NCBI GenBank assembly: GCA_965200605.1
Contig: CBDATW010000002.1
Coordinates: forward strand, 434,001-498,000
From: CBDATW01 sp965200605
GTDB taxonomy: Bacteria > Bacillota_I > Bacilli_A > CBDATW01
Length of the DNA: 64,000 nucleotides
Reading direction: 5' to 3'
In this document: in pieces, positions 32,817 through 41,045 of the stretch
Layout: every line of letters begins with the position of its first letter
How positions within the stretch are numbered: the stretch's first letter is position 1
Program-made: the position numbers and the translations under genes
Notes under the pieces: generated by a model
The model's database searches: none
Seen by the model: the letters and a program-made list of their open reading frames with translations, nothing else
Told to the model about the DNA's origin: nothing

Positions 32817-32817
32817 T

Positions 32818-33909
32818 ATGTTTATATTAAAATTACCAATTGCTTCAAAATCATATTATGTACCTAAAATAAAAAATAAAAAATCAGCTTCTAGGTTTAC
32901 TGCAGATATATTTTTATTTTTTAAAAAAATAGGCACAAACATTAATATTTTATCATTTGACATAAGCATAAACGAAGGTACTGAAATAAACATTTCACAT
33001 CAGCCAAAATGATCTCAAAAAAGAAAAAAAGAAAGAGAAGCAATTTTTAATTTTTATTCTGAGAAATTCTTTGATAACAAAGGTGGTCGAAATGAAAAAT
33101 ATAAACATAAAAGAATTTTATTTCAATCTGAAATTGACAAGTTTAATAAAATCAACTTACCACAAAAAACAATAAATGGTATATATGAATTATTTAAAGG
33201 ATCAAATGCAACAGGAGCTGAAGGAAAAGTATCTGCACAAGAACTTGTTTTAAATATCCCTAATTCAACTTTCTACAAAAAACAATTTATAAATTTACTA
33301 AAAACTTTTACAAAAAAGAGTAATATAAAATATAAAAAAATAAATAATAAAAATAAAACAATTACTTGAAATGAATTTTTAAATATGCTTAATGATGATG
33401 AAAAATATATATTAAATGATATTTGATTTAACCCAGATTTTAACTACTATTATATAAAACCATGAAAGGAATGGTTAAATAATTCAAAAGAAAAATTCAA
33501 TTCAAAATTAAAACAAAAATTAATAAGTAAATATGATTCAATAGATCACTTATATAAAAAATATAAAAATACATCTGTAGTTCAAGGTTGTCATTTAAAA
33601 CCAAAAGTTCACATTATTGAAGATAAAAAACTAAATAAAAAAGAAAAGTTAGCTAAAATTAATGATATCAATAATGGTTTATTATTACCTGCACATATAC
33701 ATAAATACTTTGATAGTGGTGAAATAACATTTAAAAATGATGGCACAGTTAAATATACAACAAGTTCAAAGGCAAAAAAACCACTCACAAAATCTGAAGT
33801 AGAAATATTGGATCTCAACTCATACAAACTTGATAAAGATTTATTAAATCCAGAAAGATTAGCTTATATCAAATACCATAGAGATAATGTATATCAAAAT
33901 GGAATCTAA
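32818..33909 (+). CDS. HNH-type restriction endonuclease paired with the frameshifted methyltransferase
   Basis: 363 aa. TAAGGAGG lies 10 nt before the ATG. The C-terminal third contains VVQGCHLKPKVHI and NNGLLLPAHIHKYFDSGEI, an HNH-like core similar to the nuclease at 26099. The N-terminal region has no motif I recognise. It starts 1 nt after the methyltransferase frame, so the two form an M-R operon. The nuclease frame is intact while its methyltransferase is out of frame, which matters for self-restriction. Confidence 0.68.
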
Positions 33910-33950
33910 TAATCTTAAACAATGATTTTCAAAATAATTAAATAAAAATA

Positions 33951-33956
33951 TATAAT
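33951..33956 (+). promoter_or_regulatory. -10 box of deoC (leaderless)
   Basis: TATAAT ends 6 nt before the deoC ATG, so transcription probably starts at the start codon. No SD is present. Confidence 0.6.
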
Positions 33957-33962
33957 AGTAAT

Positions 33963-34598
33963 ATGAATACATTAAACAAATACATAGATCACACTAACTT
34001 AAATCAAAGTGCAACTAAACAAGATATAGTGAAATTATGCAACGAGGCCAAAGAAAACTCTTTTGCAACAGTATGTATAAACCCTTCTTGAGTGCCTTTA
34101 TGTAAAAAAGAACTAAGTGGTAGTGACATTAAAATCACTACTGTAGTAGGTTTTCCTCTAGGAGCAACTACTACTAAAAGTAAAGTGTTAGAGGCAAAAG
34201 AAGCGATAGATAATGGAGCAGATGAAATTGATATGGTAATCAATGTTGGAAAACTCCTAGAACAAGACTATGATTATATCTACAATGAGATAAAAGCAAT
34301 AAAGCAAGCTATTGGAGATAAAATATTAAAAGTAATCCTTGAAACTTGCCTTTTAAATAAAAATCAAATTACTCAAGCTACAAAACTTGCCATTAATGCT
34401 AATGCAAATTTTGTTAAAACTTCTACTGGCTTTTCAAAACATGGAGCCACGCCAGAAGCAATTAAAATAATGGCAGAAGCCTCAGAAGGTAAAATTAAAA
34501 TTAAAGCTTCTGGAGGTATTAGAACCCAGGAAGATTGCCAAATGTATATTGATATGGGTGTAGAGCGCATTGGAACTTCATCAGCTATTAATTATTAG
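33963..34598 (+). CDS. deoC: Deoxyribose-phosphate aldolase
   Basis: 211 aa, class I aldolase splitting deoxyribose-5-P to acetaldehyde and glyceraldehyde-3-P in nucleoside salvage. Motifs: YIDHTNL at the N-terminus, VVGFPLGA near 60, DMVINVGKL near 92, the Schiff-base lysine in FVKTSTGFS near 149, and the second lysine in KIKASGGIRT near 181. A decayed copy of its last ~100 bp lies after the next gene. Confidence 0.95.
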
Positions 34599-34654
34599 TA
34601 ACAGAATACTTTTTTAAATTTAATATATAATTATTTTCTGCTTTTCTCTCCTTG

Positions 34655-34705
34655 TTTTCTACAAAAAGTAAAAAAGTAGAAAATAAGTAGAAAATAGTGT
34701 ATAAT
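34655..34705 (+). promoter_or_regulatory. Promoter of the Fic gene with repeated GTAGAAAA sites
   Basis: TTTTCTAC (34655-34662) is inverted relative to GTAGAAAA at 34676-34683 and again at 34687-34694. The two direct copies are 11 bp apart, one helical turn, and lie just upstream of TGTATAAT (34698-34705). This looks like an operator array covering the -35/-10 region. A 15-bp stretch (34677-34691) recurs exactly at 48068-48082. Confidence 0.5.
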
Positions 34706-34725
34706 TAAAATAAATAGGAAAAATT

Positions 34726-35754
34726 ATGAAAATAGTTATTGGAAAAACAACATTCACAATTAATCAAAAAGATTTATTTGTAGATAGCAATAAAATTTCC
34801 AAAATTGATAAACAATTATATCAAGGATCAAGTTTTTATCGCGGTATGGAAATTAAAAATAATTTAGATATTGAAAAAGAAGGTTCATCAAAAAAAGTAG
34901 TAGATAAATTTATAAAAGGTGAATTAAAACCTGAAAATAAAAATCAACACCTTTTGGTAAATCTTTGACATATTCATAAAAGAATAGAATCAACCTCTGA
35001 GATCACAGTATCTAATCTGAGAGCACTACATGATATGATGTGATTTAATATTGAATCAAAAAGTAAAATGAATTTCAAGGAATATCCTTGAAGAAAAGAA
35101 GCTGGCACCATATCATCTGGTCAAAAAAATTTTAATACATTAAATGCCAAGTACCTAGATAAAACAATGAATAACCTTTTTGAATTTATAAATTCAGAAA
35201 AATTAAATGATTCAATAATTATTAAATCTATAATTATAATGTTTTGATTTGTTTATGCTCACCCTTTTTATGATTACAATGGTAAAACATCTAGAATTTT
35301 AGCTATATGGTTTTTGAATAATAATGATTACTATCTTTCATCAATGCAATTCTCATTAGTTTTTAAATGTATGAGATCAAAATTTTTTGATGATTTAAAA
35401 AAACTTAGATTAGATGAAATGAAGGGCATTCACAGTTTTGACATTACTGATATGATTGCTAAATGAAGCACGTGATTACTTAGAGGTGTAATTTCATACT
35501 GCGATTATGCATTAATAACTTTTGATAATGGAATTAGTTTCAATGATACTAAAGCCACATTGTATAGCGCACTAGCAATTAGTTCAAAATTTAAAAAACA
35601 ATCAGCTTTCACACAAAAAGACATTGAAAAAATAACTAATCTTGGATATGATCAAAAATATTTAAATAAAATTTTAACTAAAATGTCACAAGAGGGATAT
35701 TTAATTAAAACTAAAAAGTCAAAATCACCAGTGTACTCTATTATCAAATTATAA
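34726..35754 (+). CDS. Fic-family protein with degenerate catalytic motif
   Basis: 342 aa. An N-terminal ~90 aa precedes the Fic domain; the Fic motif near residue 184 reads HPFYDYNGKTSR against the consensus HPFxDGNGRxxR, so His, Asn and the second Arg are kept while the first Gly is Tyr and the first Arg is Lys. The last ~70 aa look like a winged helix (KDIEKITNLGYDQKYLNKIL, then SQEGYLIKTKK). Fic proteins transfer AMP or other nucleotides to targets, and such Fic-wHTH proteins can act as regulators or toxins. The promoter carries repeated operator-like sites. Confidence 0.75.
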
Positions 35755-35760
35755 ATTAAT

Positions 35761-35858
35761 TTAAAGCCTCGAGACATTATAATTCAAGGATATTGCCAAA
35801 TTTATATTGAGATGATTGTAGAGCAAATTGGTACCCATACCACTCACTAATTATTAAT
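35761..35858 (+). pseudogene. Decayed duplicate of the deoC 3' end
   Basis: The stretch from TTAAAGC to ACTAATTATTAA aligns with the last ~100 bp of deoC (34503-34598), including GATATTGCCAAATTTATATTG against deoC GAAGATTGCC and GTATATTG, then TGTAGAGC and ATTGG. There are many substitutions and one-base gaps and no open frame. It flanks the Fic gene, so Fic lies between deoC and a relic of the deoC tail. Confidence 0.75.
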
Positions 35859-35881
35859 AAAAAAGCCTTTTGGCTTTTTTG
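35859..35881 (+). terminator. Intrinsic terminator after the deoC relic
   Basis: AAAAAAGCC-TTTT-GGCTTTTTT perfect stem with T-tract. It may be the original deoC terminator. Confidence 0.85.
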
Positions 35882-35917
35882 CTTGAAATATTCCAATAAA
35901 AATAGTAATATTTACCT

Positions 35918-36062
35918 GAATAATAGTTATTAGTTATACCGTTTCTTCAATGCATCTAGAATTCGCATTCAAAATGGTTTAGATTTTTCAAGACCAATAA
36001 GCATATTATATGTCATTTGCCTGAATCATTCTAGGCACCGGGATAACTAATAACTATTATTC
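35918..36062. repeat. 145-bp element with perfect 20-bp terminal inverted repeats
   Basis: The left arm at 35918-35937 (GAATAATAGTTATTAGTTAT) is exactly repeated in inverse at 36043-36062, and three more base pairs follow after one mismatch. The interior holds hairpins: ATGC/GCAT near 35950-35968, GGT/ACC near 35976-35995, and TGCCT/AGGCA at 36018-36037. No coding frame. It could be a MITE-like element or a multi-branched RNA closed by a long stem. Confidence 0.6.
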
Positions 36063-36095
36063 TTTTATGTTAAATTAATTTTTATGAAAAATCAA

Positions 36096-36117
36096 TAGCT
36101 ATAATGCTATTTTTTAA
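36096..36117 (+). terminator. Terminator-like hairpin upstream of the first small RX4H gene
   Basis: ATAGC / GCTAT stem around TATAAT followed by six T. It would insulate the downstream unusual promoter from read-through; the loop TATAAT is probably coincidental. Confidence 0.45.
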
Positions 36118-36120
36118 AAA

Positions 36121-36150
36121 TTAGGAATTTGTCTCATTTTTGGTTATATT
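36121..36150 (+). promoter_or_regulatory. Alternative-promoter motif, copy 2
   Basis: TTAGGAATTT (36121-36130), an 11-nt spacer and GGTTATATT, then TTTAGGAGGA as ribosome binding site. It precedes the first small RX4H gene. No vegetative -10 lies at a suitable position. Confidence 0.6.
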
Positions 36151-36170
36151 CCTTTAGGAGGAACAAAAAA

Positions 36171-36490
36171 ATGGAAACTATACGCTATTATGAAGCAAGA
36201 AAACTTTATTTTGAAGATTGTGTAGTTTTTTTGAGAACCTTTGTATTGAAATTGCAAATAAACACTCCAAAATTAAAACTACAAAATTAGACAAGGCTAT
36301 TAATATAATTATTAAAACCAATCATAGCTCAAGTCACTATTCAATAAAAATTTCAAAGTTAAAACAATATGCTCAAATTAGACATTTTTTGGCACACAGT
36401 AAAGGACATTTAAAATTAAATAATAATTGAGAAGCAGAATTAAAAGATTTGAAAAAATTTAATAATAAATTAAAAGTTATGCTAAAATAA
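36171..36490 (+). pseudogene. Small HEPN-like RX4H protein, frame interrupted at a T7 tract
   Basis: From the ATG (strong AGGAGG) the frame runs METIRYYEARKLYFED and then shifts at seven T (36226-36232). With eight T it gives a 106-aa protein ending KLKVMLK at TAA 36488-36490. The corrected protein is helical and carries IRHFLAHSKG: R71 and H76, the RX4H motif of HEPN ribonucleases. It resembles the neighbour at 36658 in length, motif position and promoter. Whether the shift is real, phase-variable or a sequencing error cannot be decided here. Confidence 0.55.
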
Positions 36491-36493
36491 TAT

Positions 36494-36599
36494 TGCGCAA
36501 ATCCTAAACCCAGCTTCGGAGAAATCTGGTCCTGGTGATGGTCGACCGCTCCCTTTGTAAATGAAGTCGTTAAACAACTCTTTGGAGTTGCGTTTTTTT
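36494..36599 (+). ncRNA. Structured small RNA, family member C
   Basis: Extended -10 TGCTAAAAT (ending 36488) overlaps the stop codon of the RX4H gene. AAATCCTA is at 36499-36506 and TGATGGTC at 36536-36543, 37 nt apart (39 in A, 38 in B). Stem 1 is CCAG (36510-36513) / CTGG (36532-36535) with an inner GNRA-capped hairpin; stem 2 is CGAC (36543-36546) / GTCG (36566-36569). It ends in CAACTC-TTTG-GAGTTG and T7. It is the most divergent of the three members. Confidence 0.55.
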
Positions 36600-36611
36600 A
36601 AATTTAAAAAA

Positions 36612-36640
36612 TTAGGAATTTATTTTATTTTTGGCTATAT
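36612..36640 (+). promoter_or_regulatory. Alternative-promoter motif, copy 3
   Basis: TTAGGAATTT (36612-36621), an 11-nt T-rich spacer and GGCTATAT, then TTTTAGGAGAA before the second small RX4H gene. Confidence 0.6.
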
Positions 36641-36657
36641 TCTTTTAGGAGAACAAA

Positions 36658-36991
36658 ATGATAAATAAAAGTCTAGATTATATGAGTGTATCAGAAGCTA
36701 TAAAAAAAATATTTAGATGATTATACAATTTTTGAATATTTATTAGCTGAATTACTAAAAAAGTATACAAGTGTTAATATTCCTCCAAAAGCAACATTAG
36801 GTAAATTAATAGTACTGTATTTAAAACAATCTAAATTGAATATCTACATTAAAAAACAAGAATTAGAACTTCAAAATGCAAATCGTATTAAATTGACACA
36901 CTGATTACCTTGGATGATGCTTAATGCTAAGACAATTGAGGAAATTAAAAGAATTAAAAAATATAACCATAACTTAAAAAAGTTGTTATAA
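36658..36991 (+). pseudogene. Second small HEPN-like RX4H protein, frame interrupted at an A8 tract
   Basis: The ATG frame MINKSLDYMSVSEAIKK shifts at eight A (36702-36709). With seven A it reads a 110-aa helical protein ending HNLKKLL at TAA 36989-36991. It carries NRIKLTHW: R76 and H81, the same RX4H spacing at nearly the same position as in the gene at 36171; other shared features are a Y-x-D-D/E near 18 and a Lys-rich C-terminus. The stop codon overlaps the TATAAT of the next small RNA. Confidence 0.55.
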
Positions 36992-36998
36992 TAATAAT

Positions 36999-37095
36999 AT
37001 CAGGAAATCCTATATACGTCGAGAGCCTAATGGTACGGCGTCTGATGGTCCCAGTCTAAGTCATTGGTGCAAGCAGCCGAGAGTCTGCTTTTTAT
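36999..37095 (+). ncRNA. Structured small RNA, family member B
   Basis: -10 box TATAAT at 36987-36992. AAATCCTA is at 37005-37012 and TGATGGTC at 37043-37050. Stem 1 pairs ACGTCG (37016-37021) with CGGCGT (37036-37041) around GCC-TAAT-GGT; compared with member A three pairs differ but remain paired. Stem 2 pairs CC-AGT with ATT-GG (37050-37067) with the same one-base bulge as A. It ends with AAGCAG/CTGCTT and T5. Confidence 0.65.
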
Positions 37096-37124
37096 TTTAT
37101 ATTTTTTTTAAATTTAAAAAAAGC

Positions 37125-37153
37125 TTAGGAATTTATCTCATTTTTGGCTATAT
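37125..37153 (+). promoter_or_regulatory. Alternative-promoter motif, copy 4 (before dprA)
   Basis: TTAGGAATTT (37125-37134), an 11-nt spacer and GGCTATAT, then TTTTAGGAGGA. From TTAGGAATTT through the ribosome binding site it is nearly identical to copy 2. Confidence 0.65.
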
Positions 37154-37170
37154 CCTTTTAGGAGGAAAAA

Positions 37171-37926
37171 ATGAGAAATGTATTACTTTACTTTTCATTA
37201 AAATATCATGGTGACTGAGAAAAGATATATTCAGCCCTTGATAAAAAAGAAAAAATCCCAGAGGAAAAACTAGAAATGGTTGCGAGGGAAAAACACAACT
37301 TCATTACAATAATTGATGAAGATTATCCAAGAAGATTAAAAAGAATAACACAACCACCATTTGTATTATTTTATAAAGGTAATTTAAATATTCTTAAAAA
37401 AATTAATAAATCAATAGCCATTATTGGTTCAAGAAAAGCTAGCAGCGATGCTGCAAGTAACACTGAAAATATTGTAAAAGATCTAAAAGATATAACTATT
37501 GTATCAGGGATGGCAAAAGGCATAGATGGCTTTGGTCATAAGTCGGCTTTAGCTAATGGCAATCCCACAATTGCAGTACTAGGATCAGGAATAAATTATA
37601 TTTATCCTGAAGAAAACAAAAATCTTTATGATGCCATTGTTAAAAAAGGTATTGTAATCTCTGAATATCCAGATCAAACAAAACCAAGTAAAATCAGTTT
37701 CAAAACAAGAAACAGACTTATTTCAGGATTAGCTGATGGTGTACTTGTAATTGAATCAAAGAAAAATAGCGGAACAATGAACACTGTTAGTCATGCCTTG
37801 TCTCAAAATAAGGAAGTGATGTGTCTTCCTTCATCAGATTTAGGCAATTCTGGTACAAATGCCCTTATTAAAGAAGGGGCTACTCTTGTTGAATCAGGTA
37901 AAGAAATAATTAAGGAGCTTTTTTAG
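37171..37926 (+). CDS. dprA: DprA/Smf DNA-processing protein
   Basis: 251 aa. DprA binds incoming single-stranded DNA and loads RecA during transformation. The Rossmann-like core shows VLFYKGNL, SIAIIGSRKAS, IVSGMAKGIDGFGHKSAL, TIAVLGSGINYIYPEEN, then ISEYP, KTRNRLISGLADGVLVIESKKNSGTMNT, which are family signatures. There is a short N-terminal region and no C-terminal winged helix. It shares its unusual promoter motif with comFA and the two RX4H genes. Confidence 0.92.
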
Positions 37927-37938
37927 CTCTTTTTTTAT
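37914..37938 (+). terminator. Intrinsic terminator overlapping the dprA stop
   Basis: GAGCT / AGCTC stem with a T-rich loop and T7; the dprA TAG lies within it. Confidence 0.65.
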
Positions 37939-38021
37939 TATTTATATAATAAATAATAAGAAAACTATTATTTGCACTAGAAAAATAATTACTCTATAAT
38001 TAAAAGTCAAGGATTAAATAT

Positions 38022-40125
38022 ATGAAATTATTAATAGTTGAATCACCAAATAAATGTAGCACTATTCAAAAATATCTAGGCAAGGAATATGAAGTTATTT
38101 CTTGTGTAGGACATTTTAGAGACCTTAATAAAGGTATTAGAAAAGCTAATGATTCAATGGCTAAATATGGATTTGATCCAGAAACCCTTGATGTTAATTG
38201 AGATATTAAAAAAGGTAAAAAATTAATCAATGAATTAAAAACAAAAATTAATGAAGCAGATCATATTTATATTGCAACTGACCCTGATAGAGAGGGAGAA
38301 GCAATTGGTTGACATCTAAAAGAATATTTTGAAATTCCAGAAGATAAATATAATCGTATTATCTTTAATGCTGTTAGAAAAGAAAACATTGAAGAAGCAA
38401 TTGCCAATCCTAGTAAATTAAATGTTGCCCTATACAATGCTTATCTAATTAGAAGACTTTTAGATAGAATGATTGGTTGAGATCTTTCAAGTTTTATTCA
38501 AGATAAACTACATCTAAAAAAATATGTTGATACAACAGGAAGAGTTCAATCTGTTGCTCTTTGACTTGTGGCTCAACGTGAAAAATCAATTCAAGCTTTT
38601 AAACCAAAAGAATTTTACACAATTGAGGCCCTATTAAAATTCAATAATCAAGAATATGAAGTTAAATACCCATCAAATAAACCTGAGACATTAATGATGC
38701 AAGAAACTGAAGCAAAAGAGTTTGTTAAAATTATGCCAAAAGAAATGATTGTTTCTGACAAAAAAGTTAAAGAAACCAAAGGTAAAGCTCTTGTTGCTTT
38801 TAATACAGCTTCTCTTTACCGTGCTTGTTATAACAATCTTGGGATGTCTCCTAAAAGAGTTTTGGGCAATGCCCAAGAACTTTTCCAAAAAGGTTATATT
38901 TCCTATCACCGTACTGATTCAGTTAGAATCGAAAAAGCTCTTGAAGATAAAATTGCTAATTTTGTTGAAACAAAATTTGGTAATAAGTATCTTGCATCAT
39001 ACTTTGGAAATGGTAAAAAAGCAGATCAAGATGCCCATGAAGCTATTACTGCATTAAATCTAGAATTAAGCTCCAGAAGAATTTAACAGTAAAGAAAAGA
39101 AAAGTGATCTTCAAAAAGTTTATGCTATTATTTATAATCGAACAATTGGTATTGTAATGAAACCACCAATTTTTGAAAAAACAACAATTGAATTAGAAGC
39201 AGCAACACTTAAATTTACCCTTAAAGGTTCAAGAGTTGTATTTGATGGATTTATTAAAGCCACTGGTCAAAATCCAAAAGATATTATTCTTCCTGAAATC
39301 AATGTTGGTGATAAATTTGATATTTCTAAAATTGATGCAACAAAAAATGAAACAAAACCTCCAGCAAGATACAATGCCTCTTCATTAATTAAAAAATTAG
39401 AAGATGAAAAGGTAGGTAGACCATCTACTTATTCATCAATGGTTGAAGCAGTTGTTTCAGACAATAAGGGTTATAGTCAACTTGATGAAAAGAAAATCAA
39501 AGCAACTAAAAAAGGACTGGAAATCTCAGAAGCTCTATCAGCTAATTTTCAAGACATTATTTCTCCAAGCTACACTTCAAAACTTGAAGAATCTCTTGAT
39601 AATATTGCTAGATCAAAAGTTGATTATAAATCTTGATGAAAAGAATTTAAAGATAATTTTTATAAAACTTTAGAAAGTGCAAATCTAAATACTGATAAAA
39701 AAGAACTTGAAAAAACTGGAGAAGATTGTCCTGAATGTAGCTCTCCTCTAGTTGTTAAACCATCAAGAACTGCTGATCGATATATTATTTGTCAAAACAA
39801 AGTTAATGATCCTAATAGTTGTGATTTCTTTAAAACGGAATGACCAGTTTCAGACCGACTATGTCTAAAATGTGACACTCCTTTCTTTATTAAGAAAAAT
39901 AAAAAAAGAGAAGAATTTTTAGGTTGTCAAAATTATCCTAAATGTAAGGTTACAGCTAGAATGGATGGTTTTGTCCCAACTAAAACCGGAGTATTTTGCA
40001 CAGAAGAAGGTTGCAAGGGTGAAATTATGAATCAAAAAAATAAGAAAACTAATGAATTATTTGAATCATGTAATATGTGATTTAAACACAAGAAAAAAGG
40101 TAAATTTGTAAGAAAAAAGAAATAA
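38022..40125 (+). CDS. topA: DNA topoisomerase I, with a 1-nt frameshift in this sequence
   Basis: About 700 aa when read with one correction. It relaxes negative supercoils. Toprim start LLIVESPNKCSTIQKYLG; acidic DxDxE in ATDPDREGEAIGWHLKEYF; catalytic tyrosine in GYISYHRTDS; C-terminal zinc ribbons (CPECSSP, CLKCDTP, CQNYPKC). The frame closes after ALNLE at TAA 39084-39086 and continues in the +1 frame from PEEFNSKEKK. Removing one A from TTAAG (39066-39070) restores ELAPEEFN. As topA is essential, an assembly indel is the likeliest cause. Confidence 0.88.
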
Positions 40126-40137
40126 GATTCTTTTTTT
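40113..40137 (+). terminator. Terminator after topA
   Basis: AAAAAAGAA / TTCTTTTTT stem with T-tract overlapping the stop; AT-rich and so moderate confidence. Confidence 0.5.
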
Positions 40138-40182
40138 ATTTATATAAATTATTATTTGATACAATTATTTCAGGAGAATATT

Positions 40183-40950
40183 ATGTATATTGATACCCAT
40201 TGCCATTTAGATGACCTAGAATTAAAGACACTTTCAAAAGAAGAAGTTATTAAAGAAGCATTTGATAATGATGTTTCAATGATTATTAATATTGCAACAT
40301 CTATTGATGATTCAAAATTAGTTGCCAAAACTATAAAAAAGTATCAAAATATTTATGGAGCTATTGGAGTTCATCCAACACAAGTTGGAAATTTAATTTA
40401 TGATGATTATCAAATTCTTGAACAGCTAATTTTAGATGATAGTGAAGGTAAAATTAAAGCTATTGGAGAATTTGGCTTAGATTATCATTGAGATTATACA
40501 ACCAAAGAACAACAAATACCCCACTTTATAAAACATTTAGAGTTAGCTAGAAAATATGATAAAACTGTTTTGATTCATTCAAGAAAAGCTTTTGAAGATA
40601 CATTTAAAATATTAAGTGATTATCAAGATTTAAGAATAGTTATTCATTGTTTTACCTATAATAGAGAAGAAATGGCAAAATTCCTTTCAATTGGATGCTA
40701 CATTTCTTTTTCTGGCATTATTACTTTTGAAAAAAAAGCAGAAGAATTGCAAGAATGTACAAAACTCATTCCTCTTGATAGATTATTATGTGAAACTGAC
40801 TCCCCATTATTAACTCCTATGCCTCATCGAGGAAAAATAAATCAACCTTCATACATTAAACATGTTTATAAGAAAATTGAAGAACTTAGAAATGAATCTA
40901 TTTACAAACAAGTTTTTAAAAATGTTTATAAAATTTTTAATATAAAATAA
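40183..40950 (+). CDS. TatD-family metal-dependent deoxyribonuclease
   Basis: 255 aa TIM-barrel hydrolase (TatD/YcfH). Metal ligands: DTHCHLDD at the N-terminus, EFGLDYHW near 96, IHSRKAF near 130, VIHCFTYN near 155, and CETDSPLLTPMPHRGK near 206. The start at 40183 is chosen because CAGGAGA precedes it and homology begins at MYIDTHCH. A role in DNA turnover or D-aminoacyl processing is family inference. Confidence 0.9.
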
Positions 40951-41045
40951 GCTTAACTTTTTTTTATTATTTTTGAAAAAAGCCCCTACTCTCCTTATAA
41001 TTTGTTAAAATTATATTTAGGTTAAAAAATGAAAGGAGATAAATA

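Noticed and set aside
23382..37095. Interpreting the small RNAs as 4.5S/SRP RNA because member B contains GCAAGCAGCC near its end
   Set aside because: The SRP S-domain core (GGTC, GGAAGG loop, AGCAGC in a symmetric bulged stem) is absent in A and C, and three dissimilar copies would be unexpected for SRP RNA.
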